A stretch of 13,584 bases of DNA from DATHGT01 sp035317605 (GTDB taxonomy: Bacteria; Methylomirabilota; Methylomirabilia; Rokubacteriales; CSP1-6), in NCBI GenBank assembly GCA_035317605.1, contig DATHGT010000385.1, forward strand, positions 1 to 13,584, read 5' to 3'. The notes under the pieces were generated by a model. The model was given only the letters and a program-made list of their open reading frames with translations. It had not been told where the DNA came from and did no database searches. This document shows positions 1-6,973 of the stretch, piece after piece (the stretch's first letter is position 1; every line of letters starts with the position of its first letter). The translations under genes and the position numbers were made by a program.

Positions 1-1922
1 GATCCGCGGACGAGCCCGGTGATCTCGCGCACGAGCTCGCGCGGGAGAACCGGCTTGGCGACGTGGGCGTGGAAGCCGGCGTGTCGCGCCCGCTCGCGAT
101 CGTCGTCGGTGGCGAAGGCGGTCAACGCCACGCTGAGGACCGGGCGCCCCTCCCGGCGCAACGCCTGCACCAGCGCGTAGCCGTCGGTGTCGGGCATGGC
201 GACGTCGCTGACCAGGACGTCGAAGCGGTCGCGGCGGGCCGCACGCAGCGCGTCGGCGGCCGAGCTGACCTCGACGACCGCGGCGCCGGCCAGCGACAGC
301 ACTTCGCCGACCAGTCGGCGGCTGGCCTCGTCGTCGTCGACGACCAGGATCCGGAAGCCGATCAATTCGCCGTCTTCGCCGCTGGTGGCGCCCGCGTTCC
401 CGGCGAGGGCCGGAATGTCGTGGGCGTGACCGCGCAGCAGGCCCAGCTCGACGGTGAAGCGGGCGCCGCACCCCACGCCCTCGCTGTCGGCCCAGATCGA
501 GCCGCCGTGCAGCTCGACCAGGTGTCGCGCGATGGCCAGGCCGAGGCCCAGGCCTCCGTGCCGGCGGGTCGTCGACGCGTCGGCCTGCTGGAAGCGCTCG
601 AAGATGCGCGGCAGCACGTCCGGCGCGATCCCCACGCCCGTGTCGGTGACGACCACGCGGGCGAACGCGTCGTGGCGCTCCACGCGCACGTCGATGCGCC
701 CGCCCGACGGCGTGAACTTGAGCGCGTTGGTCAGGAGATTCCACACGACCTGCTGGAGCCGCGCGGGGTCGGCGAGGAGCTCGATCGGTCCGGCGTCGAG
801 GCCCGCGTCGAGCGTGAGGCCCTTGGTGGCGAGGGAGGGGCGGATCGATTCGATCGCCGCCCCCACGATCCCCGCGAGGTCGGCGCGCTGGATGTCGAGC
901 CGCATCTTGCCGACCACGACCGCCGAGAGATCCATCAGGTCGCTGATGAGCTGGGTCTGCACGCCGGCGTTGCGAACGATCACGTCGATGGCGCGGGCGG
1001 TGTCCGCGGCCGAGAGCTTGCCGCTGGCCATCAGGTTGGCCCAGCCGACGATCGCGTTGATCGGCGTGCGCAGCTCGTGGGAGAGCGTGGCCACGAACTC
1101 GTCCTTCAGCCGGTTGAGCGAGCGCGATTCCTCGAGCGCCCGCTGTTCGCGAAGGAGCAGCCCGGCGCGCTCGCGCTCCGCGCGCGTGCGCTCGGTGATG
1201 TCACGGGCGATCTTCGACACCGCCACCACGCGGCCGGTGGCGTCGCGGACCGGCGAGAGCGTGACCGAGATGTCGATGGGCGTGCCGTCCCTGCGGATGC
1301 GGACGGTCTCGTAGTGCTCGATGCTCTCGCCCTTGGCGATCCGGGCCAGGAAGTCGGCCTCTTCGGCGAGGCGATCGGGCGGAAAGAGGATCGTGATGGG
1401 CCGCCCGATCATCTCGGCCGCCGAGTAGCCGAACACCCGCTCGGCCGCCCGGTTCCAGGAGAGCACGATGCTGTCGAGGGTCTTGCTGACGATGGCGTCG
1501 TTCGAGGAATCGACGATCGCGGCGAGCTGGTTCTGCGTCCGGCTGGCCTGGCGCAGCTCGGTGACGTCGCGCAGGATCACCGCCGTACCGAGCAGGCCGC
1601 CCCCCTCGTCCCGCACGGTGGTGGCCCTGACGCCGACGGAGCGTTCGGTGCCATTCGAGGCGATGAGCAACAGTCCACCCGTCGCGATCTGCGAGGCGGC
1701 GGGGTCCGGCGGTTCGGCGACCGGATGGTCGATGCGTCGGCGGGTGGCCTCGTCCACGAGCCACAGCAGGGCTTCGATCGGACGCCCGATGGCATCCTCA
1801 CGGCGCCACCCGGTGAGCGCTTCGGCGGCCGGGTTCATGAAGTTGACCCGGCCGCCGGGATCGACGCCGACGACGCCCTCGACGAGGGCGCCCAGGATGC
1901 CGTCCAGCCACAACTGCAGCAA
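1..1922 (-). CDS. Hybrid sensor histidine kinase (PAS-PAS-HisKA-HATPase-REC), 3' end cut by window
   Basis: Predicted soluble hybrid two-component kinase: it senses a signal through PAS domains, autophosphorylates on His, and passes phosphate to its own receiver. Reading from TTG 1922, two PAS domains lie at about residues 8-120 and 128-245, the second followed by a D-I-T-E-R motif. The HisKA box S-H-E-L-R-T-P carries His282. The HATPase N box has Asn399, the G1 box D-T-G-V-G has Asp427, and the G2 box (G-L-G-L-G-L) is near 458. A receiver begins near 523 with an acidic D-D-D patch, phosphoacceptor Asp573 (S-D-V-A-M-P) and the K-P lysine near the window edge. No transmembrane segment is visible, so it is probably cytoplasmic. 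The frame has a stop within the end of the upstream amidohydrolase gene; the only good start is TTG with GAGGGA eight bases upstream, overlapping that gene's stop codon. It sits 10 bp after the amidohydrolase and is probably co-transcribed. Only a few C-terminal residues should be missing. The ligand is unknown. Confidence 0.93.
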   Translation of the reverse strand, partial: MLQLWLDGILGALVEGVVGVDPGGRVNFMNPAAEALTGWRREDAIGRPIEALLWLVDEATRRRIDHPVAEPPDPAASQIATGGLLLIASNGTERSVGVRATTVRDEGGGLLGTAVILRDVTELRQASRTQNQLAAIVDSSNDAIVSKTLDSIVLSWNRAAERVFGYSAAEMIGRPITILFPPDRLAEEADFLARIAKGESIEHYETVRIRRDGTPIDISVTLSPVRDATGRVVAVSKIARDITERTRAERERAGLLLREQRALEESRSLNRLKDEFVATLSHELRTPINAIVGWANLMASGKLSAADTARAIDVIVRNAGVQTQLISDLMDLSAVVVGKMRLDIQRADLAGIVGAAIESIRPSLATKGLTLDAGLDAGPIELLADPARLQQVVWNLLTNALKFTPSGGRIDVRVERHDAFARVVVTDTGVGIAPDVLPRIFERFQQADASTTRRHGGLGLGLAIARHLVELHGGSIWADSEGVGCGARFTVELGLLRGHAHDIPALAGNAGATSGEDGELIGFRILVVDDDEASRRLVGEVLSLAGAAVVEVSSAADALRAARRDRFDVLVSDVAMPDTDGYALVQALRREGRPVLSVALTAFATDDDRERARHAGFHAHVAKPVLPRELVREITGLVRG

Positions 1923-1928
1923 ACTTTT

Positions 1929-1934
1929 TCCCTC
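1929..1934 (-). promoter_or_regulatory. Shine-Dalgarno GAGGGA for the histidine kinase
   Basis: GAGGGA on the minus strand overlaps the TGA stop of the amidohydrolase gene and lies about seven bases before the TTG start. It decides the non-ATG start, because the kinase frame is closed by a TGA about 40 bases further upstream and has no ATG or GTG in between. The overlap suggests coupling of kinase translation to termination on the amidohydrolase. Confidence 0.6.
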
Positions 1935-3165
1935 AGCGAGTGACTTTGACCAGCTCCGCGGTCACCGGATCCGCCGCGGTCGCAGCGGCGGCCTTGTCGA
2001 AGTCCGCGTCGGTGAAGGCGTAGAGGCCCGCGCCGCCCAGGAAGATTTGCCCGGCGATCTCGCGCGGAACGTTCTTCAGCAAATTTTCCGCCACGTGCGG
2101 GAAGTTCGAATCGAAGTGCGGGTAGTCGGTCGAGATGCACATCCGGTCGGCGCCGATGAGCCCGGCGGTGGCCTCGATCTCCGGCTCGCTGCCCTCGACG
2201 GCGGCCCAGCAGTTGCGGCGGAAGTACTCGCGCGGGGTCATCGACAGATACGGCGCGTGGGAGTCGCGGTACTGCGGATAGTCCCACTCGATCCGCGAGA
2301 GCACGCCCGGCGCCCACGAATTCTGCGCCTCCAGGAAGCCCACGCGAAGCTTCGGATGGAACTCGAACACGCCGCCGATGATCATCGCGATCAGCGCCTG
2401 CTGCATCTCGATCCAGTGGCTGGCCACGTGGCGGTAGAACCGGTTCTCGCCGTAGAGCACGTTCATGTGCGAGTACTGGGCGCCCGTGCCCTCGTGGAAG
2501 CCCCAGGTCACGTTCAGCTCCTCGTGGAGCGAGTACAGCGGATCCCAGTAGTTCGAGTGCCAGTAGTGGCCGTTCACGAGGTTGGGCCGCACGAACGAGC
2601 CGACCGCGCCCAGCTCGCGCACGCAGCGCACGAGTTCCCGACACGCGAGATGCACGTCGTGAACGGGCAGCATGGCCACGAACTTCAGCCGCTCGGGACT
2701 GTAGCGGGTGAACTCGTGAATCCAGTTGTTGTAGGCCTGGCACAGGGCCAGCGAGAGCCGCGGGTCGAGGTTGTCGCGCGCGATCAGCGAGAGCCCGGTG
2801 GTGGGATAGAGCACCGCGATGTCGACGCCCTCCATCACCATGCCCATCACCTGGGCTTCGCCGTTGTACTTGCGCTGGATCGCGAAGTCCAAACGTCCGG
2901 TGTCGGCCAGGCGCGAGCCCGAGAGCGGCTGGCTGCTGTCCGTACGCCCGGTCTTGACGGGCTTTCGATGCTGCTGGAGGTCCGAGTCCGAGATCGGCAC
3001 GCCGTCGATGTAGATCGAGCCCGACGGACCGCGCCTGGGCCGGCCGTCGGCGCCGACCGACACGTTGACGCGGTGCTTGAACGCCGGATCGAGATAGCGC
3101 TCGAAGAGATCCGGCGGCTCCATGATGTGCATGTCGCAGTCGACGAACCGCAGTCCATCCTTCAT
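1933..3165 (-). CDS. Amidohydrolase-2 family metal-dependent hydrolase/decarboxylase
   Basis: 410-residue cytoplasmic TIM-barrel metalloenzyme of the amidohydrolase-2 (ACMSD-related, PF04909) superfamily. The N-terminus begins with the typical F-V-D-C-D-M-H-I-M-E-P block (Asp11 and His13, a D-x-H variant of the usual H-x-H metal motif). His224 (F-H-E-G-T-G) and His270 (E-F-H-P-K) are candidate further ligands. The C-terminal S-T-D-Y-P-H-F-D-S block carries Asp347, matching the conserved metal-binding Asp. Family members hydrolyse or non-oxidatively decarboxylate cyclic or aromatic acids; the substrate here cannot be read from sequence. The start is ATG 3165 with a perfect AAAGGAGG five bases upstream; a longer frame exists but lacks this support. 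The gene lies 85 bp downstream of the UGSC selenoprotein and 10 bp upstream of the kinase. Family assignment is firm; the reaction is not. Confidence 0.92.
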   Translation of the reverse strand: MKDGLRFVDCDMHIMEPPDLFERYLDPAFKHRVNVSVGADGRPRRGPSGSIYIDGVPISDSDLQQHRKPVKTGRTDSSQPLSGSRLADTGRLDFAIQRKYNGEAQVMGMVMEGVDIAVLYPTTGLSLIARDNLDPRLSLALCQAYNNWIHEFTRYSPERLKFVAMLPVHDVHLACRELVRCVRELGAVGSFVRPNLVNGHYWHSNYWDPLYSLHEELNVTWGFHEGTGAQYSHMNVLYGENRFYRHVASHWIEMQQALIAMIIGGVFEFHPKLRVGFLEAQNSWAPGVLSRIEWDYPQYRDSHAPYLSMTPREYFRRNCWAAVEGSEPEIEATAGLIGADRMCISTDYPHFDSNFPHVAENLLKNVPREIAGQIFLGGAGLYAFTDADFDKAAAATAADPVTAELVKVTR

Positions 3166-3170
3166 GAGGT

Positions 3171-3178
3171 CCTCCTTT
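3171..3178 (-). promoter_or_regulatory. Strong Shine-Dalgarno AAAGGAGG for the amidohydrolase
   Basis: AAAGGAGG lies five bases before ATG 3165 on the minus strand and fixes that start over an in-frame ATG further upstream. It is the strongest ribosome binding site in the window and sits just downstream of a stable hairpin (3184-3213). Confidence 0.85.
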
Positions 3179-3183
3179 GTTAG

Positions 3184-3213
3184 TCGGGGGGAGCGAGCGC
3201 CGCTCCTCCCCGA
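3184..3213 (-). promoter_or_regulatory. Stable hairpin between the selenoprotein and amidohydrolase genes
   Basis: Read on the minus strand, TCGGGG-(T bulge ignored)-GGAGCG pairs with its complement CGCTCC-CCCCGA around the short loop GCGCT, giving about 12 GC-rich pairs with a single bulged base. It lies 37 bases after the selenoprotein stop and five bases before the amidohydrolase Shine-Dalgarno. No T-tract follows, so a simple intrinsic terminator is unlikely. An attenuator, an mRNA stability/processing element, or a partial terminator are alternatives. Confidence 0.5.
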
Positions 3214-3221
3214 CACCCCCC

Positions 3222-3244
3222 ACCGCGGCGGGGACCGCGGCGGG
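3222..3244. repeat. 11-bp direct repeat (ACCGCGGCGGG twice)
   Basis: ACCGCGGCGGG occurs at 3222-3232 and again at 3234-3244, separated by one G, in the gap just downstream of the selenoprotein stop. It may be a simple slippage product in GC-rich DNA; no regulator is known to me for it. Confidence 0.5.
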
Positions 3245-3250
3245 AACGGT

Positions 3251-3781
3251 TCAACGTTGTCGGCGTTGCTCCAACAGGGTTTCCACGGCCTCGAACAGGC
3301 GGTCGGCCCGCTCGTCCAGCTCCTTGTCGGTGAGGTTGGCGATCGGGTGCGGGGTGGCCAGGAACGGATATCTGGCCATGCCCCAGGCCAGCGTCATCGC
3401 CTCACCGGTGGGACGAAACGGCTCGGTCACGATGGCGATCGCCGGCGTCCCCGCTCGTTCCATCAAGATCGCGTCGAGCACACTGCTCGAGCTGCACGAC
3501 CCTCAGTCGCCGATGCCGGAGATCACGAGGTCGCCCTGACGCTGGAGTGCCGGGACCACGCCCTCCTCGATCTCGTGGCTGGGCGAGCGCTTGCGATGCA
3601 CGCCGCTCACGGTCGTGCCGTGCTTCCGACCGAGGCGCTCGGCGAGCTTGCGCAGCAGGGTCTCGGAATTGAACTTGGTGTTCTCCACCAGCATCAGGCG
3701 CGCGCCCTCGAGTCGCGCCGGCGCCGGCGGCAGCTCGAGCTCACGGGACTTGGGGGACGCCGTCGGATCGAAAATCTTCAC
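3251..3781 (-). CDS. UGSC-family selenoprotein (UGA 93 read as selenocysteine)
   Basis: 176-residue protein including selenocysteine, read from GTG 3781 through in-frame UGA (codon 93) to TGA at 3251. The N-terminal half contains V-E-N-T-K-F-N-S-E and ends S-G-I-G-D. The UGA is followed by G-S-C-S-S-S-S-V-L-D, giving the Sec-Gly-Ser-Cys motif (U93, C96) that names the UGSC family. The C-terminal half has T-P-H-P-I-A-N-L-T, also family-like. U-x-x-C suggests a selenenylsulfide redox centre, comparable to the U-x-x-C of GrdB/PrdB reductases; the substrate is unknown. The start has GGAAGGAG seven bases upstream and overlaps the previous gene's stop by four bases (GTGA). A SECIS-like hairpin follows the UGA. 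Naive gene calling would split this into a ~92-residue piece and a ~76-residue piece. Selenocysteine insertion requires selA/selB/selC/selD elsewhere in the genome, which this window cannot show. If the UGA were a true stop, this would be a pseudogene, but the sequence on both sides looks intact. Confidence 0.9.
3467..3501 (-). promoter_or_regulatory. Bacterial SECIS-like hairpin for selenocysteine insertion
   Basis: Starting one base after the UGA, GGUCGUG pairs with CGCGAUC (seven pairs, two of them G-U). A four-base 5' bulge CAGC follows, then UCGAGC pairs with GCUCGA (six pairs) around loop AGUGU, which contains the G-U expected for SelB recognition. The apical loop begins about 18-19 nt after the UGA, inside the 16-37 nt window known for bacterial SECIS elements. 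The hairpin lies within the coding sequence for G-S-C-S-S-S-S-V-L-D-A-I. Pairings were found by eye; no folding energy was computed. Confidence 0.75.
3503..3505 (-). other. In-frame UGA selenocysteine codon
   Basis: TGA on the minus strand between the codons for S-G-I-G-D and G-S-C-S-S. It is the first residue of the UGSC motif and should be decoded as Sec93 rather than stop. Confidence 0.88.
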
Positions 3782-4815
3782 GGGATCGCTCCTTCCACCG
3801 GGATGGTCACGCTGCGCGTCCACTTCTTGCCCCAGCCGGGCAGGCACGCCGACCAGCTGCCGGCCCGCCCGCCCGCGCACACGATCAGGATGTCCTCGGG
3901 CGCCTCGAACAGACGGCGCCAGGTGGTCTCGTCGGCGGGCGTGACGTCGCCCGGCAGCCGAGCGGCGCGCTTGGCGTCCGCGAGCCTCAGCCGCGCGTGC
4001 TCGACGAGGAACTGCTGCACGTCGCGCCGGCTCCAGCCGCTGTCACGGAGAACCGCCGTGTGCTCGCCGGCCAGGACCACGAGGCTCTCGTTGAAGCCTT
4101 TGAGGTTCGGCGAGCCGAGGTTGGCCAGCGCGCTGGCCACGCAGAGCAGCAGCGGCTCCGGCGTGGCGGCGAGCTGGTTGTAGACCTGGTAGAGGCTGTT
4201 CGAGGCGTAGACCGTCACCGTGCTCCGGTCGCTCGCGAAGCCGCGCGTGGTGTGCAGCGGCGCCCACGGATGATCCGCCTCGTTCTCGGCGAAGCAGAAG
4301 CTGTACTTACCCGGGTTGCCGAACACCGCCCGATCGAGCACGCCCGGGCGCGTGTTCATGACGTTCATCATGGTCAGACGCACGGCGCGGCCGATGGTCG
4401 CGTTGGGACGGTGGCCCTGACCGAAGGCGTTGTTGCCCGAATTGATGCCGAGCGCGGCGGCGACCGGACCGTTGACGATCAGCACCATCGCCGAGCCGCC
4501 GGTGCTGCTGGCCGGTCCGTGATACGCGAACTCGGGACGGCAGAGTCCACGGATGGCCGCGACCACGACGGGAAAGTACTCGGGGCGGCAGCCCGCCATC
4601 ACCGCGTTGACCGCGGCCTTCTCGGCGGTGATCACGGTGTTGCGGCTGGGGATCTCGCCGAGCACCTGGTCGCCGCGCAGACCGGCGGCGGCCAGGGTGT
4701 CAGCGATCGACTTGTCCGTCGGCGGCACGACGGGAAGCCCATCCGTGTAGCCCGCGGCGAAGTACGCTTCGATGACCGCGGCGGGGTCGGTCGTCTCCGA
4801 GCGCTCGGCGCTCAT
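3778..4815 (-). CDS. Conserved protein translationally coupled to the UGSC selenoprotein
   Basis: 345-residue soluble protein of unknown biochemical role. The N-terminus has the block G-Y-T-D-G-L-P-V-V-P-P-T (residues 22-33), then V-M-A-G-C-R-P-E-Y (Cys76) and G-L-C-R-P-E-F (Cys92). A glycine-rich middle reads N-S-G-N-N-A-F-G-Q-G. The C-terminus reads V-C-A-G-G-R-A-G-S-W-S-A-C (Cys313, Cys324) and ends R-S-V-T-I-P-V. From memory this is a conserved hypothetical family found next to UGSC proteins; I cannot confirm that here. Its TGA overlaps the selenoprotein GTG by four bases, and the selenoprotein's Shine-Dalgarno is inside its 3' end, so both are likely made together, possibly as partner subunits. 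ATG 4815 is chosen because the frame further upstream only reads through the repeat of the preceding gene in the wrong frame; the Shine-Dalgarno is weak. The gene starts 22 bp after the DUF6600 gene. Confidence 0.85.
   Translation of the reverse strand: MSAERSETTDPAAVIEAYFAAGYTDGLPVVPPTDKSIADTLAAAGLRGDQVLGEIPSRNTVITAEKAAVNAVMAGCRPEYFPVVVAAIRGLCRPEFAYHGPASSTGGSAMVLIVNGPVAAALGINSGNNAFGQGHRPNATIGRAVRLTMMNVMNTRPGVLDRAVFGNPGKYSFCFAENEADHPWAPLHTTRGFASDRSTVTVYASNSLYQVYNQLAATPEPLLLCVASALANLGSPNLKGFNESLVVLAGEHTAVLRDSGWSRRDVQQFLVEHARLRLADAKRAARLPGDVTPADETTWRRLFEAPEDILIVCAGGRAGSWSACLPGWGKKWTRSVTIPVEGAIP
3789..3796 (-). promoter_or_regulatory. Shine-Dalgarno GGAAGGAG for the UGSC selenoprotein
   Basis: GGAAGGAG lies seven bases before GTG 3781 on the minus strand, inside the last codons of the upstream gene. 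It fixes the GTG start, whose last two bases form part of the upstream TGA. Confidence 0.75.
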
Positions 4816-4837
4816 GGCGCTGAGGATAGCATCCTTG

Positions 4838-6916
4838 TCACCGGCGTTCGCCGCCGCCCTCCGGCGCTCTCCCCTCTCCGCGCCCGGGTGACATCCGGTC
4901 GGCCGCGGCGCCGGGAAGCGGACGGGCTTGTGGCTGCGGTCGTGGTGCTTCGACCCTCGGGGCGACCTGCGGACGCACGCCCTCCGCTCCGGGTGCCGGT
5001 GATGGTGGACGCGGGGTCTCGGCGCGCGGCGTCGGCGTTTGCTGGCGCGGGGTCTCGGCGCGCGGCGTCGGCGTTTGCTGGCGCGGGGTCTCGACGCGCG
5101 GCGTCGGCGTTTGCTGGCGCGGGGTCTCGACGCGCGGCGTCGGCGTTTGCTGGCGCGGGGTCTCGGCGCGCGGCGTCGGCGTTTGCTGGCGCGGGGTCTC
5201 CGGCGCTCGTCGCTCACGGACGGCGGGGCCCGGCGATTGACGCGTGGTCGGGGCCGTGACCTCCGGCGTTCGAGACTGGCCGCCCAAGCGCGGGGGTGGA
5301 GGCGGCTGCGGGCGCTCCGACCGGCCTTCACCGATCGGCGCGCGGGGAGATTCAACGGCGGCGTTCGGCGTGCGCGGTGCCGGGACCAGGCGCGGCGCCG
5401 GCACGACGGCCGCGCCGGAAGCGCGACGGCCCGGCTCGCCGACGGTCACGTCGACGCGCGCCTCGGGCGGGCGCGTCGCCACCACCGGACGCGCGTGGCG
5501 GTCGTCGGACGGACGGATGCCGCGTACCGTCGTCGGCACGAGGCTGACGGGAGTCGGCCTCACGTCGAGACGGCCACGCACGATTTCCAGGCCACGCGCG
5601 TCGACCTGAGCGATGCGCGCGGACACCACCGACCCGCGGCCGAAGTGCTGTTGGTCGACGGCCACGATCGCGTTGCGCACGCCCACGTTGCGGTAGACGT
5701 TGATGGTCGCCACGTTGACCACTGCGGTGCGGCCGATCACCACGTTGTTCACCACGCGCGGTCCGCCCCAGCCGCCCCACCACGCCACGCCCACGAATCG
5801 CGGCGCGCCCCACCACCGGATCACCGGCTCGCCCCACCCGAGCGCGCACCACCCGACACGGACCGAGGCGCTCGGTCCCCCGCCGAAGAACGCGACCAGC
5901 GCGGGAGAATAGGCCGGCCGAACCACGACGGGACCAGGCGCCCACGCCCAGTAGCTGTCGACGAACACCCAGCGACCGTAATGGAACGGCGCCCAGCCCC
6001 AGGGCGCGGTGTCGGTCCACGTCCAGCCGAAATACGGGTCCCACGTCCACGCGCCGGTGCTGTAGGGCGCCCACCCGGTGGCGACCGCGGTCGGCACCCA
6101 GACCGAGCCGTAATCCGGGACCACGCGCCAGCGTCCGTAGCGATCGAGATCGCTCGCGCCGTAGACGCCGGGCGACACGTAGCGCGCGCTCACGGCCTCG
6201 GCGACATAGTCCGTGCGCGCGTAGTTCCAGCGGTCCCACTCGTCGAGCGGCGGGGCGGCGTAGGAGGCGACCCGCGGCGCGTCGGTGCCCTCGACGACCA
6301 CTTCTTCGCTGGCCGCGACCGAGACCGCCGCTCCGTTCGCGGGCGTCACGATGGCCCGCCCGCCGCGCCGGGAGATGAACGCCGTGCGATCGCCCGCGAC
6401 CTGCACGCGGTAGTAGCCGGGATGGTCGATCGTGAACGCCGCGTTCGGGGTGTCGACTTCCACCGTGCGTCCGGGATCGAGCGTGCGGATGTCGAGCGAG
6501 GCGTGACCCGCGGTTACCTTGACCTGGAGGAATTCGGGCTCCTGGTTCACCAGGCCGACGGCGGTGCCGGCCCAGCCCCGGACGAACGCGCGCGCGCCGA
6601 TCTGGATTTCGAAGTTGCCCGGCGAGCCGGTCGAGAGCTCGTCGCCCGGAGCGAGGGCGATGTTGATCTGCGCGGCCACCCATTCCGGCGCGCCCGGACG
6701 CCAGAACGACACCTGGCCGTCGACGTAGCTCAGCCGCGGCGGCGTGCGCTCCTCGGCGGCCGATTCATCGGGAGCAACCGGCGTCTGCGGCTGCCCGGGC
6801 GGGGGCGAGACCTGTGGCGGGCCGGGCGGGGGCGGCGGCTGCGCCGGCGTGACGCTGGCGCCGCCGAACACGATCATCAAGGCCGCCACGATGGCGAGCG
6901 TGGGGATGGCGCGCAT
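4838..6916 (-). CDS. Secreted FecR-like/DUF6600 protein with proline-rich repeat tail
   Basis: 692-residue exported protein. A signal peptide spans residues 1-25 with likely cleavage after T-P-A, followed by a proline-rich linker to about 60. A FecR-like region (about 62-200) starts L-S-Y-V-D-G-Q-V-S-F and carries G-D-E-L-S-T-G. A Trp/Tyr/Gly-rich DUF6600 segment (about 240-370) follows, with Y-G-R-W-R-V-V-P-D-Y-G-S-V-W-V-P and P-W-G-W-A-P-F-H-Y-G-R-W. The C-terminal third is basic and proline-rich and contains five copies of a 12-residue unit (about 576-635). It probably acts in the periplasm or at the envelope, with the low-complexity tail perhaps contacting polymer or wall material; the function of DUF6600 is unknown. 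The start is ATG 6916, chosen for the signal peptide and GGGAGG about 11 bases upstream; the frame itself runs open far upstream through a divergent gene. It is adjacent to the selenoprotein operon but has no obvious functional tie to it. Confidence 0.9.
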   Translation of the reverse strand: MRAIPTLAIVAALMIVFGGASVTPAQPPPPPGPPQVSPPPGQPQTPVAPDESAAEERTPPRLSYVDGQVSFWRPGAPEWVAAQINIALAPGDELSTGSPGNFEIQIGARAFVRGWAGTAVGLVNQEPEFLQVKVTAGHASLDIRTLDPGRTVEVDTPNAAFTIDHPGYYRVQVAGDRTAFISRRGGRAIVTPANGAAVSVAASEEVVVEGTDAPRVASYAAPPLDEWDRWNYARTDYVAEAVSARYVSPGVYGASDLDRYGRWRVVPDYGSVWVPTAVATGWAPYSTGAWTWDPYFGWTWTDTAPWGWAPFHYGRWVFVDSYWAWAPGPVVVRPAYSPALVAFFGGGPSASVRVGWCALGWGEPVIRWWGAPRFVGVAWWGGWGGPRVVNNVVIGRTAVVNVATINVYRNVGVRNAIVAVDQQHFGRGSVVSARIAQVDARGLEIVRGRLDVRPTPVSLVPTTVRGIRPSDDRHARPVVATRPPEARVDVTVGEPGRRASGAAVVPAPRLVPAPRTPNAAVESPRAPIGEGRSERPQPPPPPRLGGQSRTPEVTAPTTRQSPGPAVRERRAPETPRQQTPTPRAETPRQQTPTPRVETPRQQTPTPRVETPRQQTPTPRAETPRQQTPTPRAETPRPPSPAPGAEGVRPQVAPRVEAPRPQPQARPLPGAAADRMSPGRGEGRAPEGGGERR
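5013..5192. repeat. 36-bp tandem repeat, five units, inside the DUF6600 gene
   Basis: Five head-to-tail 36-bp units plus a short partial copy to about 5200. The units are identical except for one base that alternates (minus-strand GCC or GTC), encoding E-T-P-R-Q-Q-T-P-T-P-R followed by A or V. Flanking partial units (P-R-P-P-S-P, R-A-P-E-T-P) are diverged. The near-identity at DNA level indicates recent expansion by slippage or unequal recombination. Because the unit is a multiple of three and lacks stops, it keeps several other frames open across this region. Confidence 0.95.
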
Positions 6917-6973
6917 GGTCGTTGGTACCTCCCGCAGGTGAGACGATCCGGCCGTGGCCGGCATTTCATCCGT

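Noticed and set aside
63..1943. 626-residue plus-strand open frame
   Set aside because: Antisense shadow of the histidine kinase; low-complexity Arg/Gly/Val-rich translation without motifs, whereas the minus strand carries complete PAS, H, N, G and receiver motifs.
3505..3781. UGSC gene as a simple nonsense pseudogene
   Set aside because: The UGA is exactly at the U of the family motif, a SECIS-like hairpin follows, and the downstream half is intact and family-like.
5013..5200. CRISPR-like array
   Set aside because: The 36-bp units are contiguous without spacers and encode an in-frame protein repeat.
4816..5355. N-terminal 180-codon extension of the UGSC-partner gene
   Set aside because: It reads the DUF6600 repeat region in another frame, giving Arg-rich repeats; family-like sequence starts only after ATG 4815.
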